Positions 9,524-17,903 of a stretch of DNA of 64,000 nt are shown piece by piece. Each line of letters begins with the position of its first letter. Position 1 is the first letter of the stretch. Location of the stretch: contig JBMHBX010000049.1 of assembly GCA_049890215.1 (NCBI GenBank), positions 62,001 through 126,000 on the forward strand. Direction: 5' to 3'. The DNA comes from UBA685 sp049890215 (GTDB lineage: Bacteria > Pseudomonadota > Alphaproteobacteria > Puniceispirillales > Puniceispirillaceae). The position numbers and the translations under genes were made by a program. A model generated the notes under the pieces. The model did not search any database. It worked only from the letters and a program-made list of their open reading frames with translations, and was not told the origin of the DNA.

Positions 9524-10006
9524 ATGAACGCACCAATGACAGATCGTGATTTCAAAACAGCTATGGGCCGGTTTTTAACGGGTGTGACTGTGGTCAGCTG
9601 TATCAAAGAAGATGGAAACCCTTATGGGCTTACCGTCAATTCCTTTGCTTCGGTGTCTTTGAATCCAAGACTGGTTTTGTGGTCTTTGATCAAAAATAAC
9701 AGCTCTGCAGATGATTTTGCCAAGGCCGACAGTTTTTCAATTGCGATTTTAAGCAAAGACCAAGCTGATATTTGTCAGAGATTTGCGTCTGAGCATGAGG
9801 ATCGCTTTGCCGGTATCGCCTGGCATAAGGGCACAACAGGCGCACCTGTTATTGAAGAGGCGCTAAGCGTGTTAGAATGCAGGCCATGGGCGCAATATGA
9901 TGGCGGCGACCATATTATTCACGTTGGTGAAGTGGTTCATATTCATCAAAATGAACATATATCAGCCCCGATGAGCTATTTTGCGGGTAAGGTAAACGAC
10001 ATTTGA
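9524..10006 (+). CDS. Flavin reductase family protein (FMN-binding split barrel)
   Basis: A 160-residue protein of the HpaC/RutF-type flavin reductase family, which reduces FMN or FAD with NAD(P)H and passes free reduced flavin to partners. Seen: the N-terminal FKTAMGRFLTGVTVVS, the YGLTVNSFASVSLNPRLVLW flavin-binding block, and C-terminal GGDHIIHVGEV. AAGGA lies 8 bases before the ATG. Its stop codon overlaps the TTG start of the SelD fusion gene by four bases (TTGA), so they are translationally coupled. The coupling suggests that the reduced flavin serves the selenium proteins downstream, but this is inference; no monooxygenase partner is near. Confidence 0.88.
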   Translation: MNAPMTDRDFKTAMGRFLTGVTVVSCIKEDGNPYGLTVNSFASVSLNPRLVLWSLIKNNSSADDFAKADSFSIAILSKDQADICQRFASEHEDRFAGIAWHKGTTGAPVIEEALSVLECRPWAQYDGGDHIIHVGEVVHIHQNEHISAPMSYFAGKVNDI

Positions 10007-12234
10007 AGCATAATGCGTTTCATCCAAAACAATTGCATTTGGTGTTGGTTGGCGGCGGTCATGCCCATGTTCAGGTATTAAAATCACTTGCAATGAAGCC
10101 GATTGACGGGCTTGCAATTACGCTTATCACAGATGTGCTTGATGCGCCTTATTCCGGCATGTTGCCAGGCTTTGTTGAAGGTGTTTGGGATAAATCTGAT
10201 ATTCATATTGATTTGACCCGTCTTGCCTCCTTTGCAGGCGCAACGCTTATTCATGAGGCTGTAACAGGTATCAATGCAGACGATAATCTCTTATTTGTGA
10301 CAAACAGACCGCCTGTTGGCTATGATATTCTGTCCCTTAATTGCGGTGCAGTCCCGGATCTGAGCTCAATTAAAGGCGCAGAGACAGCCTCAATCGCAGT
10401 GAAACCAATTGCGCATTTTATTGAAAAATTACCAGATACCATTCCGGCAGGTCAGCGCATAAATATCATAGGTGCCGGCGTGGCGGGTTTAGAATTGTCC
10501 TTTGCATTCAAAGTTAAGTATAAGCCTCAAAACCCTGATATACATATATTTTCCAGATCAAAGACATTATTGCCAAAATCTGGCAAGTCAGCCTCTCGCA
10601 AGATAACGAAACTGGCCAATGCGGCTGGCATGACACTCCATCAGGATGTGGCAATTACGCAGATTACAGATAGGTTTCTGTCTGCAGAAGATGGTCAAAC
10701 CTATCAATCAGGGGTGAATTTTGTCGTAACAGGTGTGCGCCCCTCTGCTTTTATCGCAAGTCTTGATAAGGGGCGTGATCAATCCGGATTTGTTATTGTG
10801 AAACCCACATTACAATCAGTTGCCTATGACAATATCTTTGCAGCAGGCGATATTGCTAGCATTGCGAGCGCGCCACGAGAAAAAGCAGGGGTTTTTGCTG
10901 TCCGGGCAGGACAAATATTGGCTGACAATTTGCGGCGCTATATATTTGCACAACCTCTGAGAGACTGGCGACCTCAAAAAGAATATCTTGCTATTATCGG
11001 GACAGGAGACGGTAAAGCCTTAGCGATACGCAATGGCGCCTCATTTCACCATAAATGGTGTTGGCAATTGAAAAAACGCATAGATAAAGCCTTTATGGAT
11101 AAATTTTCAGAGCTGCCGGGCATGAAAATGCCTGCCCCTGCCCCCTTGCCACGCTATCTAGCGGACGGGCAGAACAGACATGATGCCATCTTTGCAGATA
11201 TGCGTTGTGCAGGTTGCGCCGCAAAAGCAAGTGCAAGCTTGTTGCAAGGCGCGATGACAGATGCAATTGAAGCGGCCAAAAACCTCGGTATAGAAGATAG
11301 CTATCTTGCGCAGGCCAGCAATATAGCTGAGGATGCCAGCCAGACACAACATGGTGATAATATCTTGTGTCATTCCATTGATAGCCTTAATCAAATGATA
11401 GCTGACCCTTTTCTCTTTGGGCAAATCGCTGTTAATCATGCTTTGAGCGATCTGTATGTGGCAGGTGCAGATCCTGTTTATGCACAAGCGCATATGACGC
11501 TTGAAGAGGCAGCAGAAACACACCAGAAATCTGTTGCCACTCATCTGTTGAGTGGCAGCCTTGTGGCTCTGGCAGGCGCAAAAGCGCGTCTGATTGGCGG
11601 ACATACCTCTCAGGCACCTACGCCAAGCCTTGGTTTTGCTGTGACAGGGATTCAACGCCGCCAATTCAGTGATTATCAAACCGACAAAGATTACGTACTT
11701 GTTATGACCAAGAGGCTTGGCACCGGGATGGCGCTTGCAGCTCATATGAGACAGTCTTATCCCTCTTATGCCTATCAGGTGCTGGTTGAGACAATGTTAC
11801 TATCCAATCAAAAAGCAGCTGAGGCTATGTTTGCGGCAGGTGCCATTGCCATGACAGATATCACAGGATTTGGCCTTGCCCGCCATTGTCAAAATGTAAT
11901 CACACGCTTTGATAATCAATTTGGCATCACAATCAATTTATCTTCATTGCCACTTTTACCTGCCATAGAAGATATTTGCCGGTCTGATTTGCGTTCATCT
12001 GCGCATGAGAATAATAAACGGGCCAGTTCGATTATTATGACGAATGAGGCATGTTCAGACTGGCGGCAAGCTATGTTATTTGACCCGCAAACCTCTGGCG
12101 GCGTGTTGGCCCTTATTCCTGCAGATAAGGCCGACACATGTATGTCTGAAATCACGGCAAGAGAACCACAATCTTGCCCTTGTGTGATAGGACATGTTGT
12201 GAAAGACAACAAAGCCATCATCATAGAAAGCTAA
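10003..12234 (+). CDS. selD: FAD/NAD(P)H oxidoreductase fused to selenophosphate synthetase SelD
   Basis: The 743-residue fusion protein has two parts. Residues ~10-375 are a pyridine-nucleotide-disulfide-type oxidoreductase, with GGGHAH at 17-22, a second dinucleotide motif GAGVAG at 157-162 and AAGD at 280-283. Residues ~395-743 are SelD, which makes selenophosphate from selenide and ATP. In SelD the catalytic pair is kept as Cys405 and Lys408 in CAGCAAK; the residue is Cys, not selenocysteine. This fusion type is known in some bacteria, and the oxidoreductase is thought to reduce a selenium species for SelD (inference). The start is TTG at 10003, overlapping the flavin reductase stop. MnmH follows after 6 bases, so the selenophosphate probably goes to tRNA selenouridine. 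Confidence 0.93.
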   Translation: MKHNAFHPKQLHLVLVGGGHAHVQVLKSLAMKPIDGLAITLITDVLDAPYSGMLPGFVEGVWDKSDIHIDLTRLASFAGATLIHEAVTGINADDNLLFVTNRPPVGYDILSLNCGAVPDLSSIKGAETASIAVKPIAHFIEKLPDTIPAGQRINIIGAGVAGLELSFAFKVKYKPQNPDIHIFSRSKTLLPKSGKSASRKITKLANAAGMTLHQDVAITQITDRFLSAEDGQTYQSGVNFVVTGVRPSAFIASLDKGRDQSGFVIVKPTLQSVAYDNIFAAGDIASIASAPREKAGVFAVRAGQILADNLRRYIFAQPLRDWRPQKEYLAIIGTGDGKALAIRNGASFHHKWCWQLKKRIDKAFMDKFSELPGMKMPAPAPLPRYLADGQNRHDAIFADMRCAGCAAKASASLLQGAMTDAIEAAKNLGIEDSYLAQASNIAEDASQTQHGDNILCHSIDSLNQMIADPFLFGQIAVNHALSDLYVAGADPVYAQAHMTLEEAAETHQKSVATHLLSGSLVALAGAKARLIGGHTSQAPTPSLGFAVTGIQRRQFSDYQTDKDYVLVMTKRLGTGMALAAHMRQSYPSYAYQVLVETMLLSNQKAAEAMFAAGAIAMTDITGFGLARHCQNVITRFDNQFGITINLSSLPLLPAIEDICRSDLRSSAHENNKRASSIIMTNEACSDWRQAMLFDPQTSGGVLALIPADKADTCMSEITAREPQSCPCVIGHVVKDNKAIIIES

Positions 12235-12240
12235 ACTGAT

Positions 12241-13299
12241 ATGCCAGCTCCTATTGACGTTATCACAAATTGGCGCGATGAGCGCATTAGTGAGATAATA
12301 GATGTGCGCTCACCTGCTGAATTTGCAGATGATCATATCCCAGGCGCTATTAATTTACCTGTATTTACCAATGAGCAAAGAGCGCATATTGGCACCTTAT
12401 ACAAACAAACAAGTCCCTTTGTAGCAAGACGAGAAGGCGCAGCCCTTGTGTCAGCCAATATTGCACATCATATTGAAACAACGCTTTGTGACAGACCTGA
12501 AAATTGGCGGCCTTTGATACATTGTTGGCGCGGCGGTCAGCGATCACGCGCATTTGCGCATATATGCGGGGAAATAGGATGGGCCAGCTTTTTATTAGAG
12601 GGCGGCTATAAAACCTATAGAGGCGCCGTTCTTGACAGCCTGAAACAAGCTTTTTCAGATCATCAGATCTGTATCATCTCTGGCGCTACAGGCACAGGCA
12701 AAACCCACCTGTTACATGCTCTTGCGCGCAAAGGGGCACAAACACTCGATTTAGAGGGGCTGGCACAGCATAAAGGCTCATTGTTAGGCGCGGTGCCAGG
12801 ACAAGAACAACCATCACAACGGTTTTTTGAATCGCGTCTGTTCAAGGAAATGGAGGCGCTAGATAAAAATAAAGTGACCTTTATCGAGGCGGAAAGCAGC
12901 CGTGTCGGCAATGTTAGCCTGCCAATGAGCTTGTGGCACAAAATGGCAAAAGCACCAAAAATTGAACTTCAGGCCTCCCTGCCAACGCGCCTTATTTTAT
13001 TAAAGCAAGATTACGCGCATCTGATGACACCAGATAATCGAGTTCTGGACAGCCTTATTACAGGTATGGTGACACGCCATGGTCATGAAATGACGCAAAA
13101 TTGGCGCCAGATACTGCAAACACAAGACTATGATACCTTTATCACTCAAATTTTGCAGGACCATTATGACCCCGCTTATCAAAGAGCCACAGCAAAACAT
13201 GACAGGCCACTTGTCGATACCGTGATGTTGTCAGGGCCCCTTTTACGTGATTTTGAGAGTTGCGCTGATGAAATTTTGAAATTCATGAAGCAAAAATGA
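12241..13299 (+). CDS. mnmH: tRNA 2-selenouridine synthase
   Basis: Replaces sulfur of 2-thiouridine at tRNA wobble position 34 with selenium, using selenophosphate and a geranylated intermediate (family knowledge of SelU/YbbB). The 352-residue protein has an N-terminal rhodanese domain with catalytic Cys95 in HCWRGGQRS and a P-loop domain with GATGTGKT at 148-155. Both key motifs are intact and the length fits the family. It lies 6 bases downstream of the SelD fusion. No selA, selB or selenocysteine tRNA is present in the window, so the visible selenium pathway is the tRNA modification branch. Confidence 0.95.
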   Translation: MPAPIDVITNWRDERISEIIDVRSPAEFADDHIPGAINLPVFTNEQRAHIGTLYKQTSPFVARREGAALVSANIAHHIETTLCDRPENWRPLIHCWRGGQRSRAFAHICGEIGWASFLLEGGYKTYRGAVLDSLKQAFSDHQICIISGATGTGKTHLLHALARKGAQTLDLEGLAQHKGSLLGAVPGQEQPSQRFFESRLFKEMEALDKNKVTFIEAESSRVGNVSLPMSLWHKMAKAPKIELQASLPTRLILLKQDYAHLMTPDNRVLDSLITGMVTRHGHEMTQNWRQILQTQDYDTFITQILQDHYDPAYQRATAKHDRPLVDTVMLSGPLLRDFESCADEILKFMKQK

Positions 13300-13320
13300 T
13301 TATAAGGCGTGCTTCATCGC

Positions 13321-13349
13321 TTGACCTTGCAAATTCGGATTGCTATACA
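13321..13349 (+). promoter_or_regulatory. Sigma-70-type promoter of tRNA-Asn
   Basis: TTGACC (13321-13326), a 17-base spacer and TATACA (13344-13349) form a near-consensus promoter. The expected start near 13356 gives a ~55-base leader before the tRNA-Asn at 13412. It lies just past the mnmH stop codon. Confidence 0.7.
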
Positions 13350-13411
13350 CTAGCGCACTGAGTGGTCTCACAGAGGTTTTGATGTTAAACCCCCTGAAAC
13401 CAAAAGGTTAT

Positions 13412-13486
13412 TCCCCGGTAGCTCAGCGGTAGAGCAAGCGACTGTTAATCGCTTGGCCGGCGGTTCGAATCCGTCCCGGGGAGCCA
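13412..13486 (+). tRNA. tRNA-Asn (GTT)
   Basis: Acceptor TCCCCGG (13412-13418) pairs with CCGGGGA (13476-13482), the D arm is GCTCAGCGGTAGAGC, and the anticodon stem AGCGA/TCGCT holds the loop CTGTTAA with anticodon GTT. The T arm has GGTTCGAATCC, the discriminator is G, and CCA is encoded at 13484-13486. All parts are canonical. Confidence 0.97.
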
Positions 13487-13747
13487 TTTTCCAGATATTT
13501 TTAAGTGCGGAGGGTTGCCCCCTGCCTATCGGCAACTGTTTGGACAGCCTTTGAGTCACGCCCGACAGAAAAGGCGCTCATACGAAAAAACCAAACATGA
13601 CAGAGATAGATAAGGCCCGCTTTGTCGGATGGGCTTGAATGATTAATTTTTTTCTCAGAAAATTATCTTATCGATTATAATGGTGAGAGATTTTAGAACA
13701 TTCTAAATTCCTTATTATTTTTTTGTTTTTAATGGGCTACTTATCTA
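13487..13747. other. Intergenic stretch after tRNA-Asn
   Basis: About 260 bases without a supportable gene. It contains one 6-bp hairpin (GTTGCC at 13514-13519 with GGCAAC at 13531-13536, 11-base loop) that has no T-tract, and an A/T-rich second half with several T-runs upstream of the DUF2721 gene. Nothing else is recognised. Confidence 0.5.
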
Positions 13748-14164
13748 ATGGTTTCACAATCGATATTTGCGCTATTTCCTGCTATCCCTCTGGCAATGGC
13801 GGCTTTGAATTTTCGTTATATTAGCATTGCAGGTTTAATGCGTGATTTATCATCACAAATTGAAAAAGGCTCATCTAGTATATGGAACAAAGATGTGATT
13901 AATGGCGAGATTATCGTTCTGCAACGCCGTATGAAATTCATTAAGATATCGTCTCTTTTTTGTGGTGTATCTTTTATCACTAATCTGGCAGCTCTCTATT
14001 TGGTGAGTATTGATAATGTATCAAAAGCGCAATTTTGCCTAACCATCACCATAGCAGCGCTTATGGTAAGTATGACCTGTTTTTGTATTGAAACCTATTT
14101 ATCAACAAAGGCTCTGAACATGCACATGGCAAAGTTAGGTGACGGCAAGAAAGTAAAGTCATAA
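13748..14164 (+). CDS. Small membrane protein, DUF2721-like
   Basis: A 138-residue protein with three hydrophobic segments (about 5-22, 72-95 and 100-122) and a basic stretch, LQRRMKFIKISSLF, before the second. The order of N-terminal helix, FRYISIAGLMRDL, charged loop and arginine-rich LQRRM block before two helices resembles DUF2721, a family of unknown function. Upstream DNA is A/T-rich and no strong ribosome site is seen. It starts soon after tRNA-Asn and is not obviously co-transcribed with any neighbour. Function unknown. Confidence 0.6.
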   Translation: MVSQSIFALFPAIPLAMAALNFRYISIAGLMRDLSSQIEKGSSSIWNKDVINGEIIVLQRRMKFIKISSLFCGVSFITNLAALYLVSIDNVSKAQFCLTITIAALMVSMTCFCIETYLSTKALNMHMAKLGDGKKVKS

Positions 14165-14306
14165 AAGATTGATACTTTTATATCTCACGGGCGATAAGCA
14201 AATCACCTTCCCTTATTGACAGTGACGCAATTTGCATGGCCATATAGCGGGTGACTAAACCGCAATCCGCTGGCAAGATTGCTTATGATTAGATGAGTAA
14301 TATAAG

Positions 14307-14381
14307 ATGATAAAAGTACTACCAATTTGCTTTATCGCCGCTGTATATGGCGGCATTTATTATGTCATGGTCTGCTGGTAG
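14307..14381 (+). CDS. Possible 24-residue hydrophobic micropeptide
   Basis: ATG at 14307 opens a 24-codon frame ending in TAG at 14379-14381. It encodes one lysine near the start, then a continuous hydrophobic stretch rich in Ile, Val, Tyr and Gly that could span the membrane once. A weak purine stretch (TATAAG) precedes it, and a TTGACA at 14216-14221 upstream could be a -35 element without a good -10. So short a frame can occur by chance; conservation would be needed to accept it. Confidence 0.25.
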   Translation: MIKVLPICFIAAVYGGIYYVMVCW

Positions 14382-14454
14382 AGTTGAAATTTATCTGTTC
14401 TTCCCCCCTTATCCAGATCCCCTCAATTAACACTGCCCTGCATTGGTGAGCGTC

Positions 14455-14688
14455 ATGAATAAAAGAAAGTTGATTTCCATATTTGAGATATCAGGGTCAG
14501 CGCTTGCTATCGCTTATGCCTTGTTAATCGCCTCTAATACAGGAAATGAGGTGCTTGGCTTTTCATTATTGCTTTTATCAGCCTTATTATTCGCCATATG
14601 GGGCGTTATAGATAAAAGATGGGCGTTTTTTTCCCTGCAATTATTCTATATTGCCTCTGCCATCATTGGCCTGATCAGATGGAGCTAA
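14455..14688 (+). CDS. Small hypothetical membrane protein
   Basis: A 77-residue protein with two or three membrane helices (FEISGSALAIAYALLIA, then LGFSLLLLSALLFAIWGVI, then a C-terminal hydrophobic segment ending in Arg-Trp-Ser). The ATG at 14455 is preferred over the TTG/GTG codons a few bases upstream because GGTGAG sits just before it. It resembles other tiny multi-helix proteins of unknown role and I cannot name a family with confidence. It converges on the RND permease gene with 41 bases between the stops. Confidence 0.55.
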   Translation: MNKRKLISIFEISGSALAIAYALLIASNTGNEVLGFSLLLLSALLFAIWGVIDKRWAFFSLQLFYIASAIIGLIRWS

Positions 14689-14729
14689 GCCGCGCTAGAC
14701 ACCTTGTCATGACATCAGCATAAGCCCTG

Positions 14730-17700
14730 CTAGGCAGACAGGGTGACATCCACTTTTTTGTGATGCGCTGCCTTGACAACTGAGGCTCTGAATACGGACA
14801 ATAATGGCGGTACAATGAATAAAGTCGCAATGGTGGATAAGGCAAGACCGCCAAATACCACCGTGCCAATACCGCGATATAATTCAGACCCTGCCCCCGG
14901 AAATACAACAAGTGGCACAAGGCCAAATAAGGACGTCAGAGTGGACATAAAAATTGGTCTGATGCGATTGCGCGTTGCCTCAATAATGGCGTCATCTACG
15001 CTCATACCGTCTTCTTTGATTTGAAGGACTGTTTGTTCCACCATTAAAATAGCGTTATTGACCACAATACCTGTCAAAATCACAAAGCCGAGCATTGTTA
15101 GCATGTCAAGGGACTGGCGTAGGAACAAATTGATGATGTAAAGCCCAATGATGCCACCTGCGGCGGCCACCGGAACAGCTGCAATGATAATCAATGGCAA
15201 AATAAATGACCGTAGCAATACAACCAATAACAGGAAAATAACACCAATCGCGGTGACAACATTTGCCTGCATGGCTGCCCATGTTTCAGCCAGAGCGCTG
15301 GCAGCGCCGCTTACTGAGACAGATACTTGCTTATCTTTTGCAAAATCGGTCAGTTCAGGCAATATCGCTGTTTCAATTTTGGCAATTGCATCTTCAAGGG
15401 CAATTGATTCTTCAGGGCGAAGCCGCACTGTCAGGGCCTGTTTGCCACCAAGCCGTCTTATTGATTGTTCGGCGCTGACAATTTGAATATCCGCTATCTG
15501 ATCAGCGCGCATGACATCGCCTGATCTGGTCACAATTGGCAAGGCATTCAAATCTGATAATGATAACTCGCCTGCATTGCGCCCTTCAAGCACCAGATCA
15601 ACAAGCTCACCATTTATCGGCACTTCTGTAACCGCAATGCCATCATTAAATATATCGATCGCCGTGGCAAATTCAGAGGCCGTCATGCCAATACGTGCCA
15701 ACATATCAGCCTGCGGTGCAATCTGAATTTGCGGTGTTCCTGAATCAAGAGACGGGATAATGCGTAACTGATTGCCATTATCCTGAGGAAATTGTGTATC
15801 AAGCAAATCTGTCAGGCGTTGCGCAACAGGCTGTAAATTTTCAATTGACGGTCCTGTTAAATCAAGCGCAATCGATCTTGATCCCCCGACTGATCTGCCA
15901 AATAAAGAGGCCTGAAACACAAAGGCACGCGCGCCTGGTTCAGAGAAGACAGGACGCATTAACACAGGGCGCAATTCTGTTACCCTGTTCGGATCTGCTG
16001 CGGTTGCGCCTGCAAAGCCGCCGCCATTAAAAGCAACAAAGAAAAATTTATCAATTTTTGGCTGTTTGCCACCAAGCTCTTCTTTTTCCCATAATGGTTT
16101 GGCAGCTGCTTCCATTTTTTGGGATATACGGGCTGCTTCTTCGATAGAATAACCAGGCGGTACCAAAATACGTGCCAAAAGGAAATTAGCATTCCCATCC
16201 GGAAGATAATCAAGCTTTGGCATAAAGCGTACCGCTGTTCCGATTGACAACAACATCAAGACTGCAACCATCACAAGACCGATTGTTTTTGCGCGAACAG
16301 CAAGGCTTGCATAACGAACAATGGCTCTTGCGAATAAGGCTGCGATTGGATCAATCACCGGCAAGCGTAAAGGTTTTGAGAATCTGTCACTATCACCACG
16401 AAGCAAATAAGATGACAAAGCAGGTATGACGGTCACAGACACAAACACTGAGATTAAAACAGATACAGAAATCGCAATGCCAATATCGCGGAATAACTGC
16501 CCAACCGGTAAATCAAGCAATATGACAGGAATAAACACAATAACGGTTGTAAGCGCTGAGCCTAAAATAGGTGCCCATACCTGGCGTGCCCCATGGTAAG
16601 CCGCCTCAGGCGCAGCAAGCCCAGATTGACGCAAGCGGAAAATATTTTCCATAGACACAATTGAGGCATCAACCACCATACCTACCGCAAAAGCAAGTCC
16701 GGCAAGAGAGATGACATTGATGGAAAGGCCAAGGCCTGCAATGGCCACAAAGGTGCCTATGACAGAAACGGGGATGGCAATAAAAATTGCCACAGTCGGC
16801 AGAAAAGACCTCAGGAATAAAAGCAAAATTGTGAGCGCCAAAAGCCCGCCTATCCAGATATTTTGTTGGACAAGATCTATGGCTGACGAAATATAGCCTG
16901 TTTCATCATAAACAATATTCAAACGTAGTCCGTTTGAGGCCAACACGCCTTCATTTAAGTCTGAGACTTTACTGCGCATGATATCCATGGTGGCAACGAC
17001 ATTTGACCCCTGCTCTCTCAAAGCATTAATTATCACCGCATCCTGCCCGTTCAGACGCCGAAAACTCTCACGTCTTTCCACATCAAATTCGACTGTCGCA
17101 ACATCAGATAACAAAACAGGAACAAACAGGCCGTTATCAGCCGTAGCAGAGCGCACTACAATTTTCATAGCCGTTTCAGGGGTGTATGATATCGCTTCTG
17201 CACGGACCACATAGGTGCGCTTACCTTCATTAATTCTGCCAACGGTGCGCAAGGTTGTGGCATTTCTAAGAGAGCTGAACACATCTTGCGCTGTAAGCTG
17301 ATAAGCAGCCAGCTTATCCTCATCCACAATGATGCGCATTTGTTTTGCACCACCACCATTGAATGTTACCTCTGCAACGCCATTGATACGGCTAAGCGGG
17401 TCAACAACTTGTGAGCGCACAAAATCACCAAGATTTTCAATATCAACAGGCTGGTCATTACCAAGAGCAGAGACAAGAGCCATGCGCGCAATAGGAGAAT
17501 CATCAGAATTAGAGGTTCGTACCTGAGGCGCACGTGACTCATCTGGCAGGCCTGTAATGCCAGCCAATTTAGACAAAAGTACTGTTAAGGCCTTATCCAT
17601 GTCTGTGCCAAGTGTGTAGGTTAATGTGACACGCGCAGAGCCTGTTGAAGAGGATGATGATACTTCTTCTATTTGAGACAGATTACTTAATTCTTGTTCA

Positions 17701-17903
17701 AGACGGCTGACAATTTCTCTGTCAACATCCACTGGCGCGGCCCCTGGCCAGGATACACGCACCTGATATATCGGTTTTTCAATATCTGGTGACATCTGAA
17801 TAGGAATGGTTGTCAAAGCCAGATAGCCAAACATGATTATGCCTGCAATAAATGCAAGAACCGCGACCGGCCTCTCAATGGCTGAACGAATAAGTGTGAC
17901 CAT
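14730..17903 (-). CDS. RND-family efflux permease (AcrB/MexF-like)
   Basis: Inner-membrane proton-driven pump of tripartite efflux systems. The 1057-residue protein has the RND layout: one N-terminal helix (ERPVAVLAFIAGIIMFGYLA), a large periplasmic loop, six helices, a second loop and six more helices. The TM4 motif reads GMVVDASIVSMENI, so the second Asp of the AcrB Asp407/Asp408 pair is Ala. The TM10 motif reads GIVVNNAILM, so the AcrB Lys940 position is Asn. Such variants occur in other RND subgroups, so the pump probably works with a different proton relay. It begins one base after the adaptor stop codon, so the two form an operon. The substrate is unknown. Confidence 0.92.
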   Translation of the reverse strand: MVTLIRSAIERPVAVLAFIAGIIMFGYLALTTIPIQMSPDIEKPIYQVRVSWPGAAPVDVDREIVSRLEQELSNLSQIEEVSSSSSTGSARVTLTYTLGTDMDKALTVLLSKLAGITGLPDESRAPQVRTSNSDDSPIARMALVSALGNDQPVDIENLGDFVRSQVVDPLSRINGVAEVTFNGGGAKQMRIIVDEDKLAAYQLTAQDVFSSLRNATTLRTVGRINEGKRTYVVRAEAISYTPETAMKIVVRSATADNGLFVPVLLSDVATVEFDVERRESFRRLNGQDAVIINALREQGSNVVATMDIMRSKVSDLNEGVLASNGLRLNIVYDETGYISSAIDLVQQNIWIGGLLALTILLLFLRSFLPTVAIFIAIPVSVIGTFVAIAGLGLSINVISLAGLAFAVGMVVDASIVSMENIFRLRQSGLAAPEAAYHGARQVWAPILGSALTTVIVFIPVILLDLPVGQLFRDIGIAISVSVLISVFVSVTVIPALSSYLLRGDSDRFSKPLRLPVIDPIAALFARAIVRYASLAVRAKTIGLVMVAVLMLLSIGTAVRFMPKLDYLPDGNANFLLARILVPPGYSIEEAARISQKMEAAAKPLWEKEELGGKQPKIDKFFFVAFNGGGFAGATAADPNRVTELRPVLMRPVFSEPGARAFVFQASLFGRSVGGSRSIALDLTGPSIENLQPVAQRLTDLLDTQFPQDNGNQLRIIPSLDSGTPQIQIAPQADMLARIGMTASEFATAIDIFNDGIAVTEVPINGELVDLVLEGRNAGELSLSDLNALPIVTRSGDVMRADQIADIQIVSAEQSIRRLGGKQALTVRLRPEESIALEDAIAKIETAILPELTDFAKDKQVSVSVSGAASALAETWAAMQANVVTAIGVIFLLLVVLLRSFILPLIIIAAVPVAAAGGIIGLYIINLFLRQSLDMLTMLGFVILTGIVVNNAILMVEQTVLQIKEDGMSVDDAIIEATRNRIRPIFMSTLTSLFGLVPLVVFPGAGSELYRGIGTVVFGGLALSTIATLFIVPPLLSVFRASVVKAAHHKKVDVTLSA

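Noticed and set aside
11158..11745. A 195-codon minus-strand frame inside the selD fusion gene
   Set aside because: Antisense to the conserved SelD domain, with cysteine/histidine-rich composition typical of shadow frames.
10003..12234. Possible selenocysteine (TGA) in the SelD protein or flavin reductase
   Set aside because: The SelD active site is Cys405, and the flavin reductase TGA is a normal stop that overlaps the next start codon.
13514..13536. GTTGCC/GGCAAC hairpin after tRNA-Asn as terminator
   Set aside because: The loop is 11 bases and no T-tract follows.
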